Of a DNA stretch of 32,146 bases, positions 16,711-24,589 are shown in pieces. Below the pieces are notes generated by a model that had not been told where the DNA came from, ran no database searches, and saw only the letters and a list, made by a program, of their open reading frames with translations. How positions within the stretch are numbered: position 1 is the first letter of the stretch; every line of letters begins with the position of its first letter. The translations under genes and the position numbers were made by a program. The DNA lies in assembly GCA_902776685.1 (NCBI GenBank), contig CACYRB010000043.1, positions 1-32,146 on the forward strand, read 5' to 3'. This stretch comes from an uncultured Prevotellaceae bacterium. GTDB lineage: Bacteria; Bacteroidota; Bacteroidia; Bacteroidales; Bacteroidaceae.

Positions 16711-18190
16711 TTTGAGAAGGTATTTTTATTGCTTTCTTGTTTTCCATCCTATATTTGTCTTTTAAAGTATATGCGCGATACAAGGTGTCCAAATCTTCTT
16801 CGGCATTGGGTAAGCCACGCAGATATTCAAACAGCAGACCATACAAATGATTATCCCATAGACTCTTCCATGAGTCAGTTTCCAATTTCCCTTCATTTGT
16901 CAAATAGTTTTCCAGCTTGAGGAAATATGCTGCACCAATTTGATAAGCCGTAGAGAGACCTTGGATAGTGAGAATGGCAAGATTCAGATTGTTCATGCGT
17001 TCTTTTATCTCTGGGAAGAAAGGAGATAGTTTGGTGCTCTCTTCTATCATTTCCATTCTGTTTTCAGCCTGCACTTCTTTGAAAGCGAATCTACGTCGCA
17101 TAGCGAAGTCCATACTCTCCACGCTGCGGTCTATGTCATTCATTGTTCCGATGATATACACATTTTCCGGAATATAAAATGAATCAGAGTCTCCGAATCT
17201 CTCATCTTTCCAGAGATTACTGTATTGAGTCTTCACCTTTCCCTTTTCGCCTCTATATCCTGGATCAATGCTAAAGAACAGCTCTCCAAAAATCTTTGAC
17301 AAATCACCACGATTGATTTCATCTATCACGAAAACATATTGGGGCGCTTCTTCTTTCTTTTCTACTGCCTTTTTATAAGCGCCCAAAGCTTTGCGACAGA
17401 ACTTCATGAAGATGCCATCCTCCCTGCGGAAAGATATGTTCCCATTGTTGTCAATTGGACGTAGCCCTTCCATAAAGTCTGTATAATCGTATGAAGGATG
17501 GAACTGCACAAAATCGTATTGCTCCTTCATCTTCTCCTGTTCTTCCTCTGAGGCAGTTTTCTCATCATATTCTTTGCCAAGTATCATCTGAGCAGCAATT
17601 TGTTTGGCAAGATAGGTCTTACCTGTACCAGGGGCACCTGTGAGGATAAGATTTCTATTATTTATTAGTAATGTGTTATATGTTTCCATATTCAAAAGTT
17701 TTTTACAAGATATAATATTATATTCTTTTCCAAATTGTAGGAAGTCTTTTTTGTGACGATTACAATAATTAAGCACCCAATTAACAATTTCATCTTTATC
17801 TAGTTCGCAGACTTTCTCCACAGGCAAATCTTCCCAAAACTGTAATTTTTCTGTTCTTTCATTTATCCATAATCCTTTGCGTTGATTGCAATCTATGTGA
17901 GTTCCAAATCCTTTTGCTGTAAAATCTATTACAAAAAAGATTTTCCACTCAGAATCAGGACAATATGATGGACATAATTGAGCCCAGTGATACCCTTCAA
18001 ATTTCTGCCCTTGATTCAGAGGATTACGTCTAATGTGAGTTAGGAAACCATGTGTTTGAAGTGCATCTGAAATTTCTCCTAATTTATAATACAATTTTTT
18101 TAGCTGTTCGTGAGCATCAGGATTATCATAGGTAGATGTTCCTGCATACTTTGTAAACAATTCAAATTCTTCTTTTCTTAGAAAATCCAT
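16703..18190 (-). CDS. mcrB: McrB-like AAA+ GTPase of a type IV restriction system
   Basis: The 495-aa protein has Walker A GAPGTGKT at about residue 184, the conserved QFHPSYDYTDFMEGLRP segment, Walker B VFVIDEINRGDLSK and the McrB signature TMNDIDRSV with an Arg finger in MRRRFAF. The signature (MNxxDRS) is what separates GTP-using McrB from other AAA+ proteins. Residues 1-165 form an N-terminal domain that I could not assign; it should read the DNA modification. It has FFVIDFTAKGFGTHID and aromatic-rich segments. The gene follows the 73-aa leader by 18 bp and overlaps mcrC. Codon use is AT-rich like the rest of the island. Confidence 0.9.
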   Translation of the reverse strand: MDFLRKEEFELFTKYAGTSTYDNPDAHEQLKKLYYKLGEISDALQTHGFLTHIRRNPLNQGQKFEGYHWAQLCPSYCPDSEWKIFFVIDFTAKGFGTHIDCNQRKGLWINERTEKLQFWEDLPVEKVCELDKDEIVNWVLNYCNRHKKDFLQFGKEYNIISCKKLLNMETYNTLLINNRNLILTGAPGTGKTYLAKQIAAQMILGKEYDEKTASEEEQEKMKEQYDFVQFHPSYDYTDFMEGLRPIDNNGNISFRREDGIFMKFCRKALGAYKKAVEKKEEAPQYVFVIDEINRGDLSKIFGELFFSIDPGYRGEKGKVKTQYSNLWKDERFGDSDSFYIPENVYIIGTMNDIDRSVESMDFAMRRRFAFKEVQAENRMEMIEESTKLSPFFPEIKERMNNLNLAILTIQGLSTAYQIGAAYFLKLENYLTNEGKLETDSWKSLWDNHLYGLLFEYLRGLPNAEEDLDTLYRAYTLKDKYRMENKKAIKIPSQNA

Positions 18191-18208
18191 TTTTAGTGTA
18201 TTTATTAT

Positions 18209-18430
18209 TTAATCCAACTTTTCAAATTCAAAATCATTCACTGAGCAGCAGGCTTTCTTGTAGTCAAACTGATACATGCGCATGTACTGCTCTTTAATCT
18301 CTACAGCTCCATTGTAGAATGGAGTGGTGGTGTGTGACATTGTTGTTACGGTGATTGACATGTCTGGTGTCAACACCTGCCCATTTGAGCGCTTCACTCG
18401 TTTGGGCGTAATTCTAAATACTTTACTCAT
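18209..18430 (-). CDS. 73-aa leader protein, copy 1 (tentatively DUF6140-like)
   Basis: I start at 18430 (MSKVFRITPKRVKR) because the second copy at 21632-21853 starts at the same codon; the longer frame upstream is non-homologous. The two products differ at about three positions of 73. The sequence is basic at its N-terminus and acidic at its end, with PFYNGAVE and a Cys pair in KKACCSV. It resembles a small Bacteroidetes family I would tentatively call DUF6140, function unknown. It sits 18 bp ahead of mcrB with its own promoter, so it is the first gene of the McrBC module. Confidence 0.8.
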   Translation of the reverse strand: MSKVFRITPKRVKRSNGQVLTPDMSITVTTMSHTTTPFYNGAVEIKEQYMRMYQFDYKKACCSVNDFEFEKLD

Positions 18431-18452
18431 CTTTAGATTTGGTTTGTCTGTT

Positions 18453-18461
18453 GCAAAGTTA
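18453..18461 (-). promoter_or_regulatory. -7 box for the McrBC module
   Basis: On the minus strand TAACTTTGC matches TAnnTTTG exactly, 23 bp upstream of the copy-1 leader ATG. It lies just downstream of the truncated PLD remnant, so this module restarts transcription at its own border. Confidence 0.55.
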
Positions 18462-18492
18462 CATATTTTTTTTAATTTTCTTCTGCCAATAA

Positions 18493-18602
18493 ACATATAA
18501 GTCTTTAATATCGGCAGTGCCAATCCAAAGCAAGTGCTTCACGGATTGCACCCGTGAAAGCACTTCTTTGTAATGGGCTGAATTGGAAATATAGGTTAGC
18601 AT
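18493..18602 (-). pseudogene. Truncated 5' remnant of a second PLD-family gene
   Basis: The 110 bases align without gaps to 15221-15330, the start of the intact PLD gene. They encode 37 codons from ATG at 18602 (MLTYISNSAHYKEVLS) with 35 identical residues, while nucleotides differ at many third positions. Homology stops after DLYV and unrelated AT-rich sequence with the next promoter follows. It begins 8 bp after the GmrSD-like stop, the same operon position that the intact PLD gene has after mcrC. Confidence 0.85.
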
Positions 18603-18609
18603 TAAAGAA

Positions 18610-20316
18610 TCATATCTGATTTACATCCCAAATAGCCAAAGCAGCATCTATAATATGCTTTCCACGTCTTTCTATACAAGCTTTATCCCAGAAAGGATTG
18701 TCGGGATTATCCATAAATGTCACAATTTCCTGCTGCTGTCGGATAAGACTATTTTCTTCTTTATAGATTTCCAATTTGTCTTTTAAGTCTTTATTTCCTG
18801 CAGAACTATTTTGAGATTGTGACAGAAGGAGCATATTTCCAATACTATGAAGCCATTCTCCTGATTCTATACCATTTTCAGGGTTCTCAATATCTCTATA
18901 TATTCCGTAGCCATGGGCACACTCTTCATCTTTTGGCGTTTGCGGTGCAATATGTTCCAAGCTTTCTTTCTTCATTATGTCTTCCCATCTCACACGCTCT
19001 TTAGGATGATTGGGAGGACAAAGACTTTGTTCATAACGCCACAATAGGTACGAACAAATACGATGGTTGAAATAGATGCCACCACTATTGAGAGCACTCT
19101 GGAGTTCTTTGTCACTCCAATACTCATAAGGAATTCCAGAAATGAAAACATCAATTTGGCTATTGAACGATTGATCGTCATTGGCATTTACCAAGATATT
19201 ATTCAATCTGCTCTCAATAGCAGCCCTTCCACCTCTTGCTGCAGCTCTGAATGTTATATTTTCGAGTAAGCGCACCAAGCGATAATAGGTCTTTTCTTCG
19301 ACTTTAGCCATAATCTTACTCTTTAATAGTAATGGATAGCTTTGAGCCATACGGTCTAATCTGCGAAGATTCATCATATAGAAATCTTGATCAGCTTCAA
19401 TAGCAATGACTTGAATAAATGCTCGCGACAATAATTGTGCAAAAAGAGTGATTTCTTTTATCTCCTTACTCTTGAAATATGCTTTTATTTCATTTAATGG
19501 ATTTTCCGTATTATATCCATATTTACTGAAAGCCATCCAAAAATAGCGTAGTATATCATCTTCTTTGACTTTTGTCTTGACGATTGATTCATATATTTCA
19601 CTGAATGAATTATTGAGGTCGTTCACATACTCTTCTTGTCTTTTTTCTCCGCGCAAATAAATTTGCAACATGAAAAATGATTTTAGAACTTCGAGGTTTG
19701 AAAGTGATTTTCCTCGGTCATTTTGGAATGCAAATATTTGTGCTGCCTCCGATTTCTTTGTAACATGATACTCTGTGACCGTTGCTTCCTCGACAATTTC
19801 AAGCCATTTAAGAAGAGTATCTTTGCTTTCTTTCTCAAAGACAGAATCGAAATACTCTCGACAATCTCTTATCCTTTTCTTTGAAGAAGTGTCAATCATT
19901 TCATCAAAGCTATCACGATCGATTATCTCATGAATAAAAAAGACATTGTCGTTTTCAACAGTAGCCAAATGAGGTTGCTCTGTATCTTGATCTCGAAGGT
20001 ATCGCCTATCAATATAGTCACATATCTTCTTGGTATCTCCATCTGTAGAAAAACGTTTGGAAAACGCGTGACGAAGACAACTGAAAAAAATAACGATAGT
20101 TGTTAGTCGCTGTTGTCCGTCGATTAAGCACAACACGCTTCCATTATCTGTTTTTTCAAATAAAAAGTGTCCAAGGTAATACTTGTCAGAAACGTCGCGT
20201 AAATCTTCTATGAACTGTTCACGCTGTTGTCCTTCCCATGAATATGCCCGCTGATAAGAGGGGATAACATAACGTACGTCTCTATAAAAAAGAGCTTTTA
20301 CTTTTGATGCTTCCAT
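18610..20316 (-). CDS. GmrSD-like type IV restriction nuclease (DUF262 + DUF1524 HNH)
   Basis: The 568-aa protein begins with a DUF262 ParB-like domain: YVIPSYQRAYSWEG near residue 16 and the hallmark DGQQRLTT near 64, which in GmrS, BrxU and SspE binds or hydrolyses nucleotides. The C-terminus is a DUF1524 HNH nuclease with LEHIAPQTP near 450 and GNMLLLSQSQNSSAGNKDL near 490. Known members cut phage DNA with glucosylated or otherwise modified bases, or sense phosphorothioation. The middle, about 150-430, is helical. It follows the membrane protein gene by 55 bp and precedes the PLD remnant by 7 bp. No truncation is seen, so the enzyme should be active. Confidence 0.9.
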   Translation of the reverse strand: MEASKVKALFYRDVRYVIPSYQRAYSWEGQQREQFIEDLRDVSDKYYLGHFLFEKTDNGSVLCLIDGQQRLTTIVIFFSCLRHAFSKRFSTDGDTKKICDYIDRRYLRDQDTEQPHLATVENDNVFFIHEIIDRDSFDEMIDTSSKKRIRDCREYFDSVFEKESKDTLLKWLEIVEEATVTEYHVTKKSEAAQIFAFQNDRGKSLSNLEVLKSFFMLQIYLRGEKRQEEYVNDLNNSFSEIYESIVKTKVKEDDILRYFWMAFSKYGYNTENPLNEIKAYFKSKEIKEITLFAQLLSRAFIQVIAIEADQDFYMMNLRRLDRMAQSYPLLLKSKIMAKVEEKTYYRLVRLLENITFRAAARGGRAAIESRLNNILVNANDDQSFNSQIDVFISGIPYEYWSDKELQSALNSGGIYFNHRICSYLLWRYEQSLCPPNHPKERVRWEDIMKKESLEHIAPQTPKDEECAHGYGIYRDIENPENGIESGEWLHSIGNMLLLSQSQNSSAGNKDLKDKLEIYKEENSLIRQQQEIVTFMDNPDNPFWDKACIERRGKHIIDAALAIWDVNQI

Positions 20317-20371
20317 ATTTCTAATTATATCTAATTAAATGTTTCATAATTAATATCTACTCACTCTCGTT

Positions 20372-21619
20372 TCATTCTTCTTTCTCCTGGAATCTTTTCT
20401 TTAATAACCACGCATAGTGCGAATCATATCGAGAAATTGTTCTGCGATACACTCCGCCAGGATTTCCCACACCTTCTGGAACATAAGCAATACGTTTTAC
20501 TATGAGATTAGAACACAAAGTAGCTCCATCTTCTCGGCTCTTGTAGATGTCGTATTTTTCTACATCTGCATTAAAGTTTTCAACAGACCGAGGTTTCTCT
20601 TCGCCAAAGTATAGGATTTCTTCTTCACCCTTTTCGAAATCGAAAATTCTTCTTCCAATAGCCTCAAATGCTCCGACATAGCCATAGCCTCCTCGTCTGA
20701 ATAGCATAATAATATCGCCTTCACCAACCTGCTTTAGTAGGTTCGTACGCCAATATTCTCCATATTCAACAAGCGACCTTTGAGAATCATCTGATGTTGA
20801 CTCATTCTGTTCAGCAACATTGTTTGTTTCTACATTAGATTCAGAATTACCCCTTTCATTCTGCTTATTTCCGACATCGTTATTCACATCCTTCGTTTGT
20901 TTGGGAACGGCATCTTCATAGGTTTGTAATTGATTGGTATTTCCCTTTGTGTTTTCAATCACTTTATTGAAATTAGAAAAAATACTGCGCTTAAGATCGG
21001 TTAGATCCTCATTTTGTTTAAGATCCCCTTTTGGTTTAAAATACTTTATTATCTTGTTTATTTTCTTCTTTATTTTCTTCTTTATTTTCTGTATATCTTT
21101 AAATAAATTCCTTTCTGCATCATCCATTGGCAGGCCATTTAAATCATTTTGCAGAATGGTCTCTAGGTCTAAAAATAATCGTCTCATTTGACTGTCATTA
21201 GCATCTAGTTTGTCATTCTTTTTCAATAAATCCTTTAGTTTTTCATTGATTTCTTTATATACATCCTGATTTTCAACATAGAAAAAAACTTTACCAAAGA
21301 GAATCGTACGCAAATTCCTAAGCTCTGTTTCTGTTATTTGATCGTCACGAAGTGCGTTATACCAACTTAAAACAAATCCGGAATAAACTTTCTGTTTTGC
21401 TTTGTATAAATTCAAATTCCTTTCCTTTTCTTCTTCGTCTTTTGTTTGTCCACTAAGAAGAACGAGCGTAACTAATGCTGAGATTACAACACCAACAAAT
21501 GCCGTAATAAGATTAGGACCAACTTCATTATCTGATGATAGATATTTATAACTGGCAATAGCGACGAATACTCCCACAATCACAAATACAACACCCATGT
21601 ATTTAAACGCTTTGTTCAT
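20372..21619 (-). CDS. Membrane-anchored protein with charged linker and PUA/EVE-like C-terminal domain
   Basis: The 415-aa protein has two N-terminal membrane segments (about residues 7-25 and 37-56) and no signal peptidase site. A helical region (60-150), a Lys-rich stretch (KKIKKKIKKKINKIIKYF) and a low-complexity Asn/Glu/Ser linker to about 270 follow. The last 130 residues look like a compact beta-domain: YWRTNLLKQVGEGDIIMLFR, GYGYVGAFEAIGRR and VKRIAYVPEGVG. The 'W...V..GD.I..Y....IGAI' order resembles PUA/EVE/YTH-like domains that flip and read modified bases; this is an inference from pattern only. Its position between the 73-aa leader (12 bp) and the GmrSD-like nuclease makes it a candidate sensor or membrane tether for that nuclease. 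Confidence 0.65.
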   Translation of the reverse strand: MNKAFKYMGVVFVIVGVFVAIASYKYLSSDNEVGPNLITAFVGVVISALVTLVLLSGQTKDEEEKERNLNLYKAKQKVYSGFVLSWYNALRDDQITETELRNLRTILFGKVFFYVENQDVYKEINEKLKDLLKKNDKLDANDSQMRRLFLDLETILQNDLNGLPMDDAERNLFKDIQKIKKKIKKKINKIIKYFKPKGDLKQNEDLTDLKRSIFSNFNKVIENTKGNTNQLQTYEDAVPKQTKDVNNDVGNKQNERGNSESNVETNNVAEQNESTSDDSQRSLVEYGEYWRTNLLKQVGEGDIIMLFRRGGYGYVGAFEAIGRRIFDFEKGEEEILYFGEEKPRSVENFNADVEKYDIYKSREDGATLCSNLIVKRIAYVPEGVGNPGGVYRRTISRYDSHYAWLLKKRFQEKEE

Positions 21620-21631
21620 AATCGCAATATT

Positions 21632-21853
21632 TTAGTCCAACTTCTCAAATTCAAAATCATTTACTGAGCAGCCTGCTTTCTTGTAGTCAAACTGATACAT
21701 GCGCATGTACTGCTCTTTAACCTCTACGGCTCCATTGTAGAATGGAGTAGTGGTGTGCGAACGTGTCGTCACGGTGATTGACATGTCTGGTGTCAACACC
21801 TGCCCATTAGAGCGTTTCACTCGTTTGGGTGTAATTCTAAATACTTTGCTCAT
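21632..21853 (-). CDS. 73-aa leader protein, copy 2 (tentatively DUF6140-like)
   Basis: This copy is nearly identical to 18209-18430, with Arg for Met in TVTTRSH, Val for Ile in GAVEVKE and Gly for Cys in KKAGCSV. The similarity ends at the gene borders; the flanking bases are unrelated. It is the first gene of the GmrSD-like module and has its own -7 box. The loss of one Cys of the Cys pair argues against an essential metal site. Its function is unknown. Confidence 0.8.
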   Translation of the reverse strand: MSKVFRITPKRVKRSNGQVLTPDMSITVTTRSHTTTPFYNGAVEVKEQYMRMYQFDYKKAGCSVNDFEFEKLD

Positions 21854-21885
21854 AACATTATGTCTTTAGTTAAAAATTAATTGTT

Positions 21886-21893
21886 CAAATATA
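21886..21893 (-). promoter_or_regulatory. -7 box for the GmrSD-like module
   Basis: On the minus strand TATATTTG matches TAnnTTTG, 33 bp upstream of the copy-2 leader ATG. The 3' remainder of the leader is AT-rich without a stem. Confidence 0.5.
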
Positions 21894-21949
21894 CAAAAGA
21901 GCGGGAACCGACTTCTTACCAAATTCTTCACGTAGGCTCTCGCATGGCC

Positions 21950-22032
21950 TGAATCTCTGAAATTAGCAGAAGCGATTCACGCCCTATGAAGGGACGTGAA
22001 CCATCACTTCGCCGTATCATAGCAGAGATTCA
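21950..22032. other. Nested hairpin in gene-free spacer, candidate structured RNA
   Basis: The spacer 21854-22185 has no gene. Inside it a 10-bp outer inverted repeat (21950-21959 with 22023-22032) encloses a 10-bp inner stem (21976-21985 with 21990-22000, one bulged base, loop ATGA). Nested pairing of this size suggests a folded RNA or a protein-binding site. It lies between the rhuM region and the GmrSD-like module, upstream of the module promoter. Confidence 0.4.
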
Positions 22033-22185
22033 TTTCTATTTGCGAGATTTCCGTGAATCTACTTTTACAGCGTGATGTTCAAATCACTTTTCTTTTTTGC
22101 CCTCAATGTTTTCGAATGCAAATGTAATCAAAAATGACAAAACTTGCAAATTTTCAGGCAGAAAGTGGGTGTGAATCGCTAAATG

Positions 22186-22242
22186 TCATAATATTTCTCT
22201 TGCTATCCACGCACAAGCTTCTACGTCTGCAAGGGCGTTATT
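22186..22242 (-). pseudogene. 3' remnant of a second DEDDh exonuclease gene
   Basis: On the minus strand these bases read NNALADVEACAWIAREIL then stop, almost the same as the end of the intact exonuclease (HHALADAEACAWIAREIL). Nucleotide identity over about 50 bp is roughly 78%, so this is an old paralogous tail, not a recent copy. It starts exactly at the end of the rhuM coding region. Confidence 0.75.
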
Positions 22243-23291
22243 CGTTCTGCTGATTAATCAGGTTCACCACGACCTTGACCATCACGTCTTTCTCTTCTGT
22301 CCGGCTCTCGGCTATCATCAGCGTTAGGGCAACGAGAGTGTTGTCCGCCAAGCGTTTTGAGCCGTCTTTGCGATAGAGGATGTGGTTGTTGTTGAGGAAC
22401 CAAAGGAAGAGGGTTGCAGCAATGCGCTTGTTGGCTTCGCCTTCCTCCTTCGCACCTCAGCAATTCAATCGAGCTTGATTGCACTCGGTTTGTCGTCGGT
22501 TGCCCATCACTGAAGGAATGGTTCTTTGTGACAAGGTAGAGCAGCATGGCAGCTTTCTCCTCTACACTGGGATAGAGTTCTTCGCCTCCGAATGTTTGAT
22601 ATATCTGTCCAATGCTGCTCTTGAACGAGTCGTCCTTTTCGTTGCCAAACAATACAGAACCTCCAAACTTTTCACGCAATCCATTAATTGTCTCCATCGC
22701 ATTCTCGTAAGTAGCATGGAAAGGCTCTTCCTTTGTCGTCTTGTCGATAGTCAATCGTTCGTAATCATAGTTGTCGAGGGTATCCAGAGCGTAGGTGTAA
22801 TTCGTCACCACTTCGAAGAGGGCATTCGTCTCGTCGTTCGACAGCAGAGACTGATTCTGAATAGTTCTACCAAGCATTCCCACCAGTTGGCGCAACTCTC
22901 CTATCTGCTCCTTACGGATGCGCTCGTTTACGGCATAGCCCTTTATGAGATACTGCTTCAAGACCTTATTAGCCCATTGGCGGAATTTTACTCCTCGTTT
23001 TGAATTCACGCGATAGCCCACAGAGATGATGACATCGAGGTTATAGGCTGTATATTCATATCGCTGATCACCTTCGGAACCCATATGTGCAAATTTTGCA
23101 CATGTGATATCTTGCTCCAATTCTTCCTCCTTATAGATATTACGAATGTGACGACCAATAACAGTTCTATCCTTGTCAAACAACTCTGCCATCTGAGCTT
23201 GCGTCAGCCACACTGTCTCATTCTCCAGGCGAACATCAATCTGTGTCTGTCCGTCCTCCGTCTGATATATGATAATCTTGTCCTCTTCCAT
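22238..23291 (-). pseudogene. rhuM: RhuM-family (Fic-like) protein gene, frameshifted by a 70-bp insertion
   Basis: From ATG 23291 the frame reads MEEDKIIIYQTEDGQ, WLTQAQMAELFDKDR and YNLDVIISVGYRVNS. This is the RhuM/virulence-associated N-terminal domain, followed by the Fic/Doc-like region ending KNHSFSDG at 22503. The expected continuation NKRIAATLFLWFLNNN resumes at 22432 in another frame and runs to a stop at 22238. The 70 bases between (22433-22502) do not belong to the family and shift the frame, so the first frame instead ends in an Arg/Pro-rich tail at 22254. RhuM proteins are often companions of restriction systems and toxin-like Fic/Doc proteins, with unclear function. It starts 14 bp after the exonuclease gene. 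Confidence 0.8.
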
Positions 23292-23305
23292 ATAGTATAT
23301 AGTTC

Positions 23306-23872
23306 TTAAAGTATTTCCCTTGCTATCCAGGCGCAGGCTTCGGCATCGGCGAGGGCGTGGTGATGGTTCTCTAAGTGGTAGCCACATTCGGCGGCTACGG
23401 TGTGGAGTTGGTGGTTCTCCAGATAGCGGAAGGCTCTGCGTGAAGCAGCCAGCGTGTCGTAAAACTCGTAGTCAGGATAGTCCATCTGATAGACACGGAA
23501 CACAGCTTTCAAGCAACCTTCATCAAAAGGCTTGTTATGAGCCACAAGAGGCAGACCCTCAATGAGCGGCTCTATCTGCGCCCATACCTTTGGAAAGACG
23601 GGGGCATCGTCGGTGTCGGCCTGACAAAGGCCATGCACCTGCGAGCACCAGTAGTTATAATAGTTCGGCTCGGGCTGAATGAGTGAGTAGAAGGTATCGA
23701 CTATCTCGCCATTACGAACAATGACGATTCCAACGGAACAAACCGAAGAACGTTCATTGTTAGCCGTTTCAAAATCTATTGCTGCAAAATCTTTGAGCCC
23801 TGCTCGAAACTTTTCACGCTCGGCAGACTTTATACGAGCATTAGTCTGCTCTCGCTTACTCAAATCTTTCAT
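23306..23872 (-). CDS. DEDDh-family 3'-5' exonuclease (DnaQ-like)
   Basis: I start at ATG 23872 (MKDLSKREQTN); the upstream TTG at 23893 would overlap the preceding gene. The 188-aa protein carries ExoI FAAIDFETANNERSS with the Asp-x-Glu pair, ExoII LVAHNKPFDEGCL and ExoIII HHALADAEACAW with the catalytic His and Asp. It is a stand-alone exonuclease domain, like those acting in DNA repair or as accessory proofreaders. The neighbours on both sides are 11-14 bp away in the WYL-led operon. It could supply proofreading to the DnaE-like polymerase, which lacks an obvious exonuclease, but that is speculation. Confidence 0.88.
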   Translation of the reverse strand: MKDLSKREQTNARIKSAEREKFRAGLKDFAAIDFETANNERSSVCSVGIVIVRNGEIVDTFYSLIQPEPNYYNYWCSQVHGLCQADTDDAPVFPKVWAQIEPLIEGLPLVAHNKPFDEGCLKAVFRVYQMDYPDYEFYDTLAASRRAFRYLENHQLHTVAAECGYHLENHHHALADAEACAWIAREIL

Positions 23873-23883
23873 TGTTTCAAATT

Positions 23884-24576
23884 TTATCTCCAATCATATT
23901 CTGCTCCCAATATCTCAAGACCTTGATATCTCCAGAATTGTTGGTCGAAGTTGGGCGTATATTTTGCCATTAATACTTTCTTCTGGATGTCTTCTTCTGT
24001 ATCTCTCCATCCGTTGAAATTCATGACACGCTGATTGACACCAACGAAATCACTTGCACCCAACTGGAAGAACACTGTCCCCACACGTGTCATGTGATAA
24101 TTTTGGTGCTGACATTCTTCCAACGACCAGTTGTGGTTGTCAAGGATGAAACAATACTCTCCGTTCCCGTCTTCTCGGCTCCAGGCTCCAACTGCATAGT
24201 ATTCTATACTTTCTTCCTTTGTCAGTTTTATGACATCACCTGTATAGATTCCTTCTCCATTGTCATCGGAAAAGTCTGTAAGGACACCTGCGAATAAAAC
24301 TCTGCGGGCATAGCCACGCCCTTTACATTCATCGCCAAACACTTCCTCAACAATGTCTTGGTTATGGTCTTCGGCATATTTCTCATCCTGCTCCCAAACA
24401 TAGAAGTCATCGCCAAAGAAGAAGAAATTGCCGAAATAGGCATAGCCGAATTTCTTATTTGCTGCGACATAGCGTACTTTGATTCCTGGCAAAAATCTGT
24501 TAGTACCTGTAGCTATATCATGACGATACTTTTGGCAAAGATGCTTTAGAGTTACATCACTGATTGTCATAGCCAT
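23884..24576 (-). CDS. YopX-like domain protein
   Basis: The 230-aa soluble protein contains NGEGIYTGDVIKLT followed by a beta-rich stretch (YYAVGAWSR, EYCFILDNHNWSLE, RVGTVFF). This is the pattern 'G..IY.GD.v' of the phage-associated YopX family. The N-terminal half is aromatic and acidic (FFFFGDDFYVWEQDEK) and unassigned. YopX proteins come mostly from phages and mobile elements and have no settled function. It lies 13 bp after the WYL regulator gene and 11 bp ahead of the exonuclease, in one operon. Confidence 0.6.
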   Translation of the reverse strand: MAMTISDVTLKHLCQKYRHDIATGTNRFLPGIKVRYVAANKKFGYAYFGNFFFFGDDFYVWEQDEKYAEDHNQDIVEEVFGDECKGRGYARRVLFAGVLTDFSDDNGEGIYTGDVIKLTKEESIEYYAVGAWSREDGNGEYCFILDNHNWSLEECQHQNYHMTRVGTVFFQLGASDFVGVNQRVMNFNGWRDTEEDIQKKVLMAKYTPNFDQQFWRYQGLEILGAEYDWR

Positions 24577-24589
24577 CTGATTTACTTTT

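Noticed and set aside
18431-18523. An N-terminal extension of the 73-aa leader (104-aa form)
   Set aside because: The other leader copy has no such extension, and the extra codons run through the promoter and out-of-frame PLD remnant.
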